Source: Hydrangea macrophylla
Taxonomy: Eukaryota; Streptophyta; Magnoliopsida; Cornales; Hydrangeaceae
Length of the DNA: 64,000 bases
Reading direction: 5' to 3'
Assembly: GCA_033977485.1 (NCBI GenBank)
Contig: CM066988.1
Span: 77,348,669-77,412,668 of the forward strand
Of this stretch, positions 41,665 through 52,539 are shown in pieces (positions within the stretch are counted from its first letter, which is position 1; the number at the start of each line of letters is the position of its first letter). The notes beneath the pieces are model-generated. The model was not told the DNA's origin, ran no database searches, and was given only the letters and a program-made list of their open reading frames with translations. A program made the position numbers and the translations under genes.

Positions 41665-43195
41665 ATGGCTCCTAAGCCAAAGGATAGTGGCCCACACCCT
41701 GGGAAATCCACTTCTCTGGTCATTCAGATCCTCTGCTCGCTCACGGGTTCTGTTCTGACAAGGAGAACACCTGTTTCTCAAAACATTTCTAAACTCGGGA
41801 AGTGATGGTCGAGCCCCAATTTGTAAACCTCTGGAGCGACGATAAGATCCCTTTCTACCTCTCTCAGCTCTGTGCTTATCCAGATTGGATCCCGATTCTT
41901 ACAACCGTCAAGAAGGTTAACGTCCCTTGGATTTAGGCAGCTATAATGAGTATGATCATGGTACCGGGAGTCCCATATACCTTCTAATCATGCATCCGAG
42001 GGCGGGAGGTTATATTCAACCCAGCGACAGTTGCAAGAGCTATTGGTATCGCTGAAGTTCCCGACCATTTATTTCCAGTCCACATCGATCGACCATTCCC
42101 CTCCTTTGATATGGTTACCTCAGAGATTTTGAGAGGCAAAGTAAAAAAGTAGAGTGGAGAAGGAACCTTCTGGGATCATAACCTCACTTCAGCTTACCAT
42201 CTTCTCCACGTAGCTATTGTGGGATGTATTCTTTTGACGACATATAAAAAGGAGCTAGCTGGGTGGTATGCACAATTATTATATGTAATTGGTACCAATA
42301 AACCAGTTTGCCTCTCTCACCTCCTTTTGGATTTCCTATTCGACTGCACACGTCACTTAGGGCGTACCCAGCACCTCAAAGGTGCATGGGTCATTGATCG
42401 AGTCTGTGCTGAGGTTGGCATCCCGCAACTTCCTATCGATCTTCCTCTGCAAGGCCCGAATATTGGTATCTTCTGTGAGGCTAGTGCAAAATGATCAGAT
42501 GGATAGTTTAAGGCCCTTAGTAAAGGAAAAGGTAAGGTGGAGGAAGGAAGTGGTAAGAAGAAGAGTGAAGGGAAGAAGAGAAAGAGAGGGGACGAGTCTG
42601 AAGAGGAGTCGGATGACCTAGAGACATCACCTGCAAAGGGTCAGGATACCGTAGTGATAGAGGAGGGCACCGACCATACTCCCACCGTGATCCCAGGGAT
42701 GCCTGCTGAGACCGAGGGATTTGAGTTCAGGCCCCGAGAGATAGCTGGTGCCACAACTCTCCAGGAAATATATGATCTACTTATAGAGGAAAGAGAGGCG
42801 AAATTGCGATTACACGGGATGGTCCGAGAGTTGCTTGCTTAGCATGAGTTAATGGCCACTCAGCTGGCCTCAGATTGTGATTTTGTTCATTCTCGGCTCG
42901 GACAGATAGGCAGCCAAATTGATCAGGTTTTGTTAATACTGGTGGTGGAGCAGTCTTTGTATTCTATATCCATGCCATCCCCATCGACCGCTCCACCCGC
43001 TGACCCAGCCTCTACATCAGCACCACTAGAGGTTGTTATTCCAAAGATGTGGCCACCATCACCACCACTTCCAGCTAGTGCTCCTGTAACTGTCCTAACG
43101 TTGACGGTTGTTGAGGGTGGCCGTGGAGTCATAGATCCTTCTCCAGATCCTACACTTCAAACATCTGGTGATCCTCCGTCTGCTGCACCCTAGGA
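41665..43195 (+). pseudogene. Downstream ORF of Athila C (putative plant transposon protein type)
   Basis: It starts MAPKPKDSGP. Frame shifts and stops break the first part, but VNVPW, PGVPYTF, CIRGREVIFNPATVARAIGI, FWDHN, AYHLLHVAIVG, ELAGWYAQLLYVIGTNKPVC and RTQHLKGAWVID parallel Athila A block by block. A Lys/Glu-rich hinge (KKKSEGKKRKRGDESEEE), a coiled-coil-like part (LLIEEREAKLRLHGMVREL) and a Pro/Ser/Thr tail ending DPPSAAP follow. Last stop about 43193. Confidence 0.8.
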
Positions 43196-43490
43196 TACAT
43201 TCTGGAGAGTGCGAGCATACTATTATTTCTGATTTCTCATGATTACTCTCGCCCTTTTGATTATATTATGGTTATGGGATATTTTTGGTTAGATGGATAT
43301 CTATATCTAGACATTTGTAGATTTTTGGATATTTTTATACAGATATTGCATTTTGCTTATGGTTCATGACTTTAATCATGATTGGCTATATTCTCGTTTT
43401 TAATCCATTGACCGCTTGATCTTGGTTATGTTGTGGGAAATTGTTATAATTAAACAGGTCAATTCTAAGTGTGAACTACAATGAGTATAA

Positions 43491-43579
43491 CAGGTGATAT
43501 CTACCATTTGTTTTCTTGAAATACCTCCATTGGGGATAATGTTGATTTCAGTTAGGGTAGGGGTAGATATACACACCTG
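43491..43579 (+). other. Conserved stem-loop after the downstream ORF, Athila C
   Basis: CAGGTGATATCTACC pairs with GGTAGATATACACACCTG. The loop holds CCATTGGGGATAATG and a purine tract (AGTTAGGGTAGGGG). It is in the same relative position as 30439-30530 in Athila A. Confidence 0.6.
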
Positions 43580-45195
43580 TTTATTTTTGAATTAAAAATG
43601 CACACCTGTTAAGTATTATAAATTCCATGTTTGTTGTTTGGTGTGTTTTAGTTTGTTTCTTACAAAATTGAAAATTTCTTTAAAAAAAATCATATCTTCT
43701 AGCTAAAATTACTGTGCAATGACGCATTCATATTCTTTCTTATCTTGTTATGGATTTCAATTACATGTTACTTTGTCGTTAATCTGGTTTTATATCCATA
43801 GTATGGATATATCCTGAAAATATTTGCACGAGTTGACAATTGTGATAGAAATTTTTTATTAGAGTGAAAAATGATTGTTATGTTATTGGATTAGTAGCAA
43901 AAACTTTAAATCCCAGTGAGTTTTGAGCCATTCTTTAATTCTGAGGGTTAATCACATAAACTCATGTCATTCTTTAAAATACGCTACTAGCTCGTCGTGA
44001 GTCTCATTCTTGTTTTAATTGGCTAGCTGCTTCAGGAGAACGTTCAGGATCTACCAATCTACAGACTCAAAAAATACTTAAAATAAATTAAAGTATCAAG
44101 AAAATGATTTAGGCCATTGATAGCTCACCTCAATATCCAAGCAAGTTCAAATCCTTCTTACCTATCATAACTCAATGCTTTCACCTGAAATCGTTTATCT
44201 TTGTAGAGTTTAAGGATATGATTGGTTTGTGTTGGTTGCTAAAGGTGGAAAAGAAGTAAAAGAGTTTTTTTTTTAAAAGAGCTATATAGAAAAGAATAGA
44301 GAAAAAGAAGAGTATTAGTGGGTTGAAGAAAAAATGTTGGATGATTGGGTATGAAAAGAGTGAAGTTGAATATGAAAATACCAAGCCACATGCTTGAACT
44401 CGTAACCACATCTCACCATCTTAACTACTCTGCTTATTTCTTTCACAAGTCCTAAGGATTCTAGATAACTTAAATAAAATTTTTAGTATACAACGAGTTC
44501 TCCATGGTAGATCGCTACTGTAGTAAATAGTATTCCGTTCATGAGACTCCTACACTTCAAAATAAGCGTTTTTCAGTGTCTAGTATGAAAGCATGCTTGA
44601 TAGCCTCTACATTTACTCATTTGAGCTTCATACCATAAGTGCATATCTTTTACTCTAGTTTCAGAGTGTTTCTATTTTTGAGCTTAAATCGTGTGAGAAT
44701 TGAGTTAAAACTATGAAATCTTGAACATGATCAATCTACATAACTTTGAGATGAAGATTTCGATTATAGTTGTTGACTCCACACACACACACACACACAC
44801 ACACACAAGGATATATGAAAGCTATGGATGTAATTTTGACTAGAATGGTTACCTTGTAACATGTTGTTTATCTCCATGGCATGATAAAGGAAGCTATGCC
44901 TTTGTTGAGCATGATTTTCAGCACATAGGAGAGATTGAGGTTCCATGATGAGTTTAGAAAGCTTAACACATGAATTTTGTGGGCACATTTTCTGTAAACC
45001 CTCACGAGACACAGCTCGTCCACTAGGGAGAACCTAGGGGTTCAATGGTTTATTGCATACTATAAATGCAACTGTGATTCCTGCGACAGTGAGTTAAGAT
45101 TTTTCTTTTGTTTTAGTTCAATATAACTATAACGCCGTTTATTGGTTAATCGTTACATGTGATATTTTCACTTCATTGCTAGAGACTAGCAATAC
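43580..45195 (+). other. 3' UTR of Athila C, non-coding
   Basis: AT-rich with no credible ORF. It includes a (CA)n microsatellite at 44780-44807 and the conserved CTGCGACAGTGAGTTA block near 45080, then the polypurine tract CTCTAATTGGGAGTCG before the LTR. Confidence 0.75.
44780..44807. repeat. (CA)n microsatellite, 28 bp
   Basis: A pure run of CA dinucleotides inside the Athila C 3' UTR. Confidence 0.95.
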
Positions 45196-45210
45196 TCTAA
45201 TTGGGAGTCG
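45196..45210 (+). promoter_or_regulatory. Polypurine tract, Athila C
   Basis: TCTAATTGGGAGTCG immediately precedes the LTR start TGATAAAGGC. Confidence 0.6.
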
Positions 45211-45449
45211 TGATAAAGGCTAATATTTGTAGGATATTGGCCCAATAATGAATAGAATTAGCCAATCTTAGTTCCCTATCTCTAGTTTTATCTTCATTTG
45301 TGATGGAATTCCTTTCTTTACACAATGATCTATTCTCCATGGTATGTTGTGTCTAGTGTAGTTTCATTTTTAAGCAGGATTAGGTAATAGGATGAAAAGG
45401 GGTTAGCTCAAGAACAAAGAGGATATTTCAAAAGTTGAAGTTCAAGTCC

Positions 45450-45567
45450 CAATCGATTGCCATCCTTTGGCAATCGATTGACATCTCCTCCAGACCAATC
45501 GATTGACATTACCGAGAAATCGATTGGCATAAGTTCCAATCGATTGCCTCCAGAAGCCAATTGATTG
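45450..45567. repeat. Palindrome array 1, Athila C LTR (six words)
   Basis: CAATCGATTG three times, AAATCGATTG, CAATCGATTG and CAATTGATTG, with 10-20-bp spacers. It is 164 bp upstream of the TATA motif once LTR E is removed. Confidence 0.92.
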
Positions 45568-46196
45568 GTCAAGGCTATGCAGTCAAACTTCTTTAATGGT
45601 GCAAGATTTCAGTAATCCTTGATTTGTGCAACAACCAGCGATTATAGAGTGAACCTGAACACTCTTACCATACCCGTTCCCGAATTTACATACTTTTAAT
45701 ACAACGTTGTGGTAACATGTGAAATTATTAATGTTTATTAATAATTGATAACATTAATAATTGAGATAAGTGGTTGACTGTGGTCAACAAAAGGTGTCGA
45801 GTAAGGACACGGTGACTCGGTAATCATTGAGGCATTTGTGGGATTAAGTGACATTTATGTGGATTAAATGTTATTTGACTATCTGGTAAAATGTGAATAG
45901 TAAATTTACCTGTGTAGTATATTTTTCTGTATGTATTGATCTTGTTTAAGGTCATTTTGATTGTTTTAACGATAACCGATAGGTTGTGTTGCATGAAAAG
46001 GGTAGGTTATCTAGAGATTCCATGGAAATTAGTTTTCGGATGTAATTTCGGCGACAAACGGAACTTAGTCAGAAAGTTTTGTAACTTATAGTTTTCACTT
46101 GTGAAGTAATAAAATGGACGTGTGTGACATTTCAGGAGTTAATTAGGAGTTTTGAGAACTCGTGGGGAGGTAAACACAATTATTGAAAATATTGCC

Positions 46197-46208
46197 TATA
46201 TATATAAA
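46197..46208 (+). promoter_or_regulatory. TATA box of LTR E
   Basis: CCTATATATATAAAGTG, a strong plus-strand match. Confidence 0.6.
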
Positions 46209-47510
46209 GTGTGAAGATATTTCATTTCACAAAATTGTTTAAACCTAAATCAAGAGAGGAGATTTGGGGATTTCATTGCTTAGAGCTTGTCGGCGCAAAT
46301 CGACGGACTTCTGCCTATTTGTGTTCAACCAAATTTCATAGTCGGACTCCCCAAGGTAATAGGTACGTTTTGATATACCTTAGGAGTCACTTGGTTAAGT
46401 TTTTATAAAAATCCTAATGTTGAAATTTTGGGGAAAACGCGTGTAAACTTGTAGGAATCACTTGAAATTCAAGATCTGACATTTAAGTAGTCTCTTATTT
46501 CATCCTTCAAAATTATTGGACGATCGCACGGGGTATGAATTCTAAGCCTATGAATTATAGAAAATTTCATGTTTTAATTATCGGACTTAATATTTTGGAT
46601 TCGGGCAAAATTCATGTATTAAGTAGGCCCGTTAATTATGCATATGAAAATGCCATGAAAGCACGTATATGTGATTATATATGAACATGCTATGTGTGTA
46701 AGTGGGTCAAAGGGGAGTTTGATACAAGTTCATGCCAGGGTACGCCTCTCGATATTTGAGAGTCACAATAGCGATGGCTACTTGCTTGGTTTGGGAACCG
46801 ACCCTGCCAGAGCATTTGGGTGCAATGGTTGATAGACTCTGGGCTTGCCATTGGCATCGCGGTTGATAGACTTTGGGCTTGCCGATATACCAGATGAATG
46901 CGAGTCTCTCTCCCTAGAGACTATTTGATGTGATTTAGATGTTTAATGCATGAATTGTCATATAAGCATATGTCTAGAATTGTGCACTCAACATATAGCT
47001 GAGCAGTGGAGATTTACTCCATTGCAGGTGAACGAAAGAAAGGAAAGAAGAAGCATGAGGAGTGAGACCGCGGGAGCGACGGAAATCCCTCTTTTGTATA
47101 TGTTTTTGTTTTAAATTCCAATAATGTAAAAGTGAAATTTGAGTAGCTATAACTATTAACTTGAACTTGGAAGGTTTTGGAATGACCTAGAATGTTGTAA
47201 TGAGTTGTAAAACTTCCTTTGGTTATATTGGAATTTATCCGAACTCCTAAGTTCGTATTTTGTACGCTTAACTCGTAAATTCCAAGTTTTAAATGAATGA
47301 AATAGTACTTTTGGTGAATCAATCCAAATAAGTCTTAGCTTGTCCCGTCATCGTTTTTTTCCGTAGATTAGTATGTCTTAATGATATCCTTAAAGTCTTA
47401 TTATCACTTGTGAAGTTGGTTGGATGTAATCATGCTTGGAGGAATGAAAGGAGTGAGGTTGAATGGTGCCTTAGGCAAAATTCTGCAATTTTAGGCAGGA
47501 TTCTGCTAAA

Positions 47511-47559
47511 GGGTCATTTGACCGGTCGAAAGGGGTAGTTCGACTGGTCGAAATGACCC
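47511..47559. repeat. 49-bp inverted repeat with palindromic words, LTR E
   Basis: Outer arms GGGTCATTT and AAATGACCC enclose two palindromic words, TTTGACCGGTCGAAA and TTCGACTGGTCGAAA. The whole can fold as a hairpin with stems of about 20 bp. Confidence 0.85.
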
Positions 47560-47871
47560 TTGTCAGAATTCTTTTTCTATACCTTCCGAAAATTTTAAAA
47601 AGGTTTTGATTGGTTCTTAGGGTACCTTTGGGAACCCTTTTAACATATATTCATCCAATTCGAAATATAATTACGTTTTCAATTTTATATGGATTTTACA
47701 ACTCGGAGGGTAATGTTTCCTAAGGTTTTATATACTCAAGGTTGTTTAAAGTTCTTTTCCACTACGTATAGTTGTTTAATGGTTGGATGAGCCTTGGTGG
47801 TGTGCCACATGTCCTATTTCTGCACGTTAGCAGGATGGGTCGTGACAACTCCTTATTCAGATAGAAAGTTG

Positions 47872-47880
47872 TATATATAG
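47872..47880 (+). promoter_or_regulatory. TATA box of Athila C LTR
   Basis: TATATATAG in GTTGTATATATAGGGGAG, followed by a GA-rich leader start. Confidence 0.6.
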
Positions 47881-48251
47881 GGGAGAGCAAGAGGAGTGAA
47901 GGGGTTGGATCGTTGTTACTTGTTTTGTAGGTTTTTCTTCATTTGAGTTTTATAAACAACTTCAAGTCTGAGGATTCTACATTTCGATTTCTTTATTCAG
48001 TTCAGGTTTTATTCATTTAGCTCTGTTATCTTGGATTTGGTTTAGTCGGAATTCTATTTTAGTTTTAGTTTTAGTTTTGAACTTATACTGTAATTTTAAG
48101 TTTCATGATTAAATCCATGTCAAGATTCCATTTTAACAATATGTTTCAGTTTGTTTTTGTTTCTGTATCCCTAAACATGCTTGCTTAGAATCCTGGTTGG
48201 GAACAATGTGATGAAACGTTGTTACCCAGCCACTGCCATGAATCTGATTAA

Positions 48252-48383
48252 CAATCAATGGCAATCGATTGGACACAGAACCCAATCAATTGCCATAGAT
48301 TCAATGCCAATTGATTGGTATCCTATGCCAATCGATTGGGAGACATCCCATGCCAATCGATTGCTTTCTATGGCAATTGATTG
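48252..48383. repeat. Palindrome array 2, Athila C LTR (six words plus one decayed)
   Basis: A decayed CAATCAATGG, then CAATCGATTG, CAATCAATTG, CAATTGATTG, CAATCGATTG, CAATCGATTG and CAATTGATTG. It starts 372 bp after the TATA motif. Confidence 0.92.
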
Positions 48384-50851
48384 GTAGGCACATGTTTTGG
48401 GCAGAACCTTTATAGCATCCTAGTGACTTTTATTTCAAAAAATTAAACCAAATTGATCTTTTAAACTTCAAATTGCAAACATATTTTGGAATATGGGTCT
48501 TTAGACTAGTTAACTCAATGAACAAACGTGATGAACACGTCGAATATTTCGTACTCGATTTAATAGTCATAGTTCATTGTTTTAATTAGTCACTATTTCA
48601 GTTCTTTAAAGAAAGTTAAGTTAATCAAACCACTAGTCATGTAAAATTCACATAACGAGTGTCTAGACTTCTTAACTTATTCATTTCCGAAATAAGGAAT
48701 GTAAGAACATATAAATAAGATTGGAACAGAATTACCGAATCAGTAGATGTGGATATCGCAATTTTCCCTACCCACGGCTTTTCTTTCAAAATCTTTTTCA
48801 AATTTCAAAACATAAAACAATGAGTCGCCACTTAATTTTTGAAAGAAAAATTAAGAAACCATTTTAAAGCACGCTGATCTTTTAAGAAACTAGAGATTTT
48901 CTAGGTCCGATGATTATGGAATGAGAGGGGAAGGAGCCCGACAGACTAAAACACCCCCTCTCATCCTATCTCGCGATAGGCCTCTACTTTGCATCCTTTT
49001 AATCGAATTAATAATCTAAGCATGTCCTCAACTAATACATATGTATAAATATACATTACAAAAGCATGTCTAAAGGGTGTAAGATTGCAGGTGATAAAAT
49101 ATCATTAAAAAAAATCACATAATTCAAATAGCAAGCAATACGATGTGCAAAATAGGGAACTATAGAACTTACCTGGGATCCATGCAGCGAATATTAAACG
49201 TGCAATGCATACGAATAGAAAGATCCTAAGAAAAGGTCTCTAATCATATATACACATAAGGCAAAACCTAATTCTAAGGTGTCGCGCATTAAGTTGAAAA
49301 ATCGATAAAATCAAGAAATTAAAATAAACTAAAGAGGAGTTCAAGAAACCATACCTTAATAGTGCTACAAAACAAAGGATTAGTCCACATGATGTACAAG
49401 ATATAAAATTGGATCTTAAATAACGATCCTAGACTTCTAGCTTAAATCTATCAAATGTAATTAAATCTAAAGCAAACAAGTCCTAATTACAAGCATCAAG
49501 CCACATAGATGAATATGTACATGATTACATAGATGTAAACAAGAATGAGCTATTGGATTATTCCTTGATTTGTATCATTTAGCCTCTGTATTTAAGCTTA
49601 ACTAATCATTATTAACGCATGGTTTAAGCCTTAGGTTATGGAAAGATCATTTGGATCATTGTTTGCAAGATATATCAAAATTGTGACAGAATTCTGAAAA
49701 TTGCCGAGAGCAGGTCAGAACTTCAACAAAATAAAAAGCATTCTTCCCATAGTTTGATCTTGATAATTTTTGGACACAAGGTGCCTCCGTGAGTTTAGTT
49801 TTTAACCCAAAGAGAAAATCAAGGTTTCAATGGTTAGATCTCTGGGAATCAGACAAACACTCAACATCACTCAGGGACTTACAACTCTCCGTCCAGAGTT
49901 TTTGTATGATTTTCTAAAAATAGTAAAAAAATCCGAAATGCTTTGGTCTTTTTAGGGTAGCTTCCTAAAACATTAAACTATCTAGAAAAATTTATTTTGG
50001 GCCAAGAGAACTTGATTAAGGTTCTGATTTGCTTATTTCAAAAGAGTATTAATGTTCTGAAACTCTGGACAGATTATAGTTGTTCCACAAAACCCTTGAC
50101 CAAACCACTCTAAACATGAAACTTCCTTAAAACAAAAATTACAGTGGTAGAACTTTGAGTTATAAACACTTTTCCATTGGTTTCATTCAGTTCCAACGGT
50201 TCGATGTTTAACTAAAAATCTATGATCAAAAACAGATTGTGAACTCACTGCATAATTTATCAAATACAACTTTGTTAATTAATTTCATCCAATGAGCCAT
50301 GGAATTTGGCTTGAACCATACTACCTCTCCTACCATTTGATGGTCATGGGAGACTAACTACATTCATATCTTGAAAGTCTCAAAGAAATATGGAGAAATT
50401 CCATGAGACCTTAACATGACAAACCTAAACCATGAAGATAGGTTTTAGATTCATTAGTCAAATGTACTAATATCAACTTCAACCTCCTTGTAAATCATGA
50501 GCTTACAAAGGAATTAAAGGATTTTAAGTCTAAGGATTCAAGTAAGACATTGAGGGTCTTATGAATCTCAAAGACTTAAAGAGAGAGAAAAAGAAAATTC
50601 AAAGACTCCAAGTATATTTATGATTAGAAAAACTAATTAACTCAAAGTTTTTACCTCCAAAATATCCTCAACTTTATGATTTTGAAGAACTTCCAAAGAC
50701 TTAATCAAGCTTTCCACCCTCTTCAACTCTTCTAAAACTAACTTCTAATTGTGTTTAGAGAAGAAATTTTGAAAGTTTTAGGACTTGGAGAACTAATACA
50801 ACCTCTAGATTCAAAGAAAGTTCCAACCACTTGCAAGATGATATTCATCAA

Positions 50852-50861
50852 CTATTTATAG
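50852..50861 (-). promoter_or_regulatory. TATA box of solo LTR F
   Basis: The minus strand reads CTATAAATAG, 108 bp downstream of the palindrome array. Confidence 0.6.
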
Positions 50862-50968
50862 ACAAATTTGAAGGGGTGTTTTAGTCATTTCAGAGCAAAA
50901 AACCCTAATTCGGACTGTCCTTCGGTAGTACAAAATGTGCTATATCACAGCTGGCTATTACAAAATCG

Positions 50969-51205
50969 CGGCACTCATTGAGTGCCGAAACGACACTTGG
51001 TGAATGACGGTGCGGTATTCACTAAATGCCGCAGCGGCACTCAATGAATGTCGTGGACAACTCCATGGATTGTCGTCTTTTCAGGATTTCCAATTTTGGC
51101 GGCACTTGAAGCATTTTAGCAGCAATTAATGGCTGTCGGTGCGGTTCTCACTGAAGGTCGTTCCGACAGTCAGGGAATGCCGCAGCGGCAACCCGTGATT
51201 GCCGC
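50969..51205. repeat. Palindrome array in solo LTR F (CGGCACTCA type)
   Basis: It opens with the perfect 19-bp palindrome CGGCACTCATTGAGTGCCG (50969-50987). Degenerate relatives follow: CGACACTTGGTGAATGACGG, GCGGTATTCACTAAATGCCG, GCGGCACTCAATGAATGTCG, GCGGTTCTCACTGAAGGTCG, CCGACAGTCAGGGAATGCCG and GCGGCAACCCGTGATTGCCG. It is GC-rich against an AT-rich background. Confidence 0.85.
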
Positions 51206-51910
51206 GTATGGGCCCAGGTGGCGTTTTGCCTCTATTTTCCTTTTTTCATTCCTTTCTGCTTTTTGTTTAAGTTAGAGAAGAGCTTGAATCATATTTGGAA
51301 GTCCTAGATTAGTTCGGACATTGTCATCATTGGATTTGGAGTAATACTCCCCTTCATCCAACGTTTGGTCAAAATTGGGGTGTCTATAGTAGCCTCTGTA
51401 ACAAATCATGGGCCGAGTCGCGGATCTCACTTTCTTTAAGACGTTTCGCGGCTCTACCCAAAGTGTGCAAGCAATTCGTACTTGCCACGCTGTCCCCAGA
51501 ATAAAACAGCCCAGAAATCACCTCTGTCTCAATTTACTTTTGCACCAAAGTAAACTGGAAAACTCGACACCTTTCAGATCGTATTGCTCGGAATCAAAAT
51601 TATTGAAAACTCTCTCTTTTATTTTGAAAACAATAACTTCAAACTGATTTTCTCACTTTTTTCAAGTTTTGGGATTCACTTGAAACTTCTTCTTTTTTTG
51701 TGTATTTTTCTGTTGTAGGAACTACTCTATTTTTATAGGAAATAAATCTGCCCGTTGGGCTATGTTACCGTTGCACCATTCGTCCGTTACAAGAATAAAT
51801 TCATGAATGTAGGAATATTAATATTATTAAAAGAGATCATGATTGCATGTTTTTAAACATATAAAACATGTGCCTTTTTTTTAATAATTTTTTATGAAAA
51901 CATTCCAACA

Positions 51911-51921
51911 ATCCTCCACTT
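51911..51921 (-). promoter_or_regulatory. Polypurine tract, Copia D
   Basis: The minus strand reads AAGTGGAGGAT, directly before the LTR start TGTTGGAATG. Confidence 0.7.
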
Positions 51922-52539
51922 ATTTTAAAAAAATTTAAAAACATGAATTTCATCGAGCAACTGATCATAAGACTGTGCATAAATAAAGGTGTTTTTCAAC
52001 TTGAACCTTTATATAGTGATAGTGCTTCCGATTATACTAGAGTAACCGTAGTTTTGAACTCTATCTCAAACAACACCCCACACACAACCTTACTAAGGTA
52101 TAGTCTAAAAGCCAGCACTTTATGGCCATGTGCTTATTCCCAGTATAGCGAAAGCTCCAGAGAATTTGCCCAAATTCCATAGGAAGCGGCCCTACTTCCA
52201 CATTCGCATAGGTGAGTCTAACAAGGATACTCTTGTAGCAAGGTATCCCACTCAATATAGAGTTTCTATCTCATTAAGAGTTATATTAACTCATCCTTGT
52301 ACCGCTTCAGGATGTCATGCTTCATAGGGATGGACTGAGAGAGTTAACCCTCTATTATAATATTAGCATGATTCCACTCGTATCACTTTATGACTTGTTA
52401 TTACCCTTTGAACCTATTTCTTGGCATCTCCAATCTATAGGTTGGGTTACCATCACAAGTGACTCAACTGTCTATGGGCTTCAGTCCCATCCCTTTCTAG
52501 GTTTTTCAAACCTTCTTTCAAGTTAGTCCTTTCGTCAAA

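Larger units (their letters stand above)
45708..47847 (+). mobile_element. Tekay-like LTR (LTR E), probably solo
   Basis: 2140 bp from TGTGGTAACATG to GGGTCGTGACA, with a TATA motif (TATATATATAAA, 46197). Its 46000-46640 part matches 56690-57230 (shared AACGGAACTTAG, GTGAAGTAAT, AATCAAGAG), which follows a Tekay protease fragment, so it is a chromovirus LTR. No internal domain is present. I could not define a clean target duplication. A 23-bp phrase (GGTTGATAGACT-TGGGCTTGCC) is repeated at 46828 and 46861. Confidence 0.7.
48748..51388 (-). mobile_element. Solo LTR F (2641 bp) inside Copia D LTR
   Basis: On the minus strand it starts TATAGACACCCCAATTTTG (a TGTAGACACCCC type with a mutated second base) and ends ATATCCACA. 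It is flanked by GTAGA (48743-48747) and GTAGC (51389-51393), a 5-bp target duplication with one mismatch. The sister Copia LTR has the empty site CAGTAGCCTC. It has a minus-strand TATA at 50852 and no coding sequence. The TGTAGACACCCC start is found in several plant Gypsy-type LTRs; lineage not assigned. Confidence 0.85.
48700..51910 (-). repeat. 3' LTR of Copia D, split by solo LTR F
   Basis: Pieces 48700-48747 and 51389-51910 together match 55268-55845 (shared AAATCATGGGCCGAGTCGCG, AAGACGTTTCGCGGCTCT). Net length about 570 bp. Confidence 0.9.
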
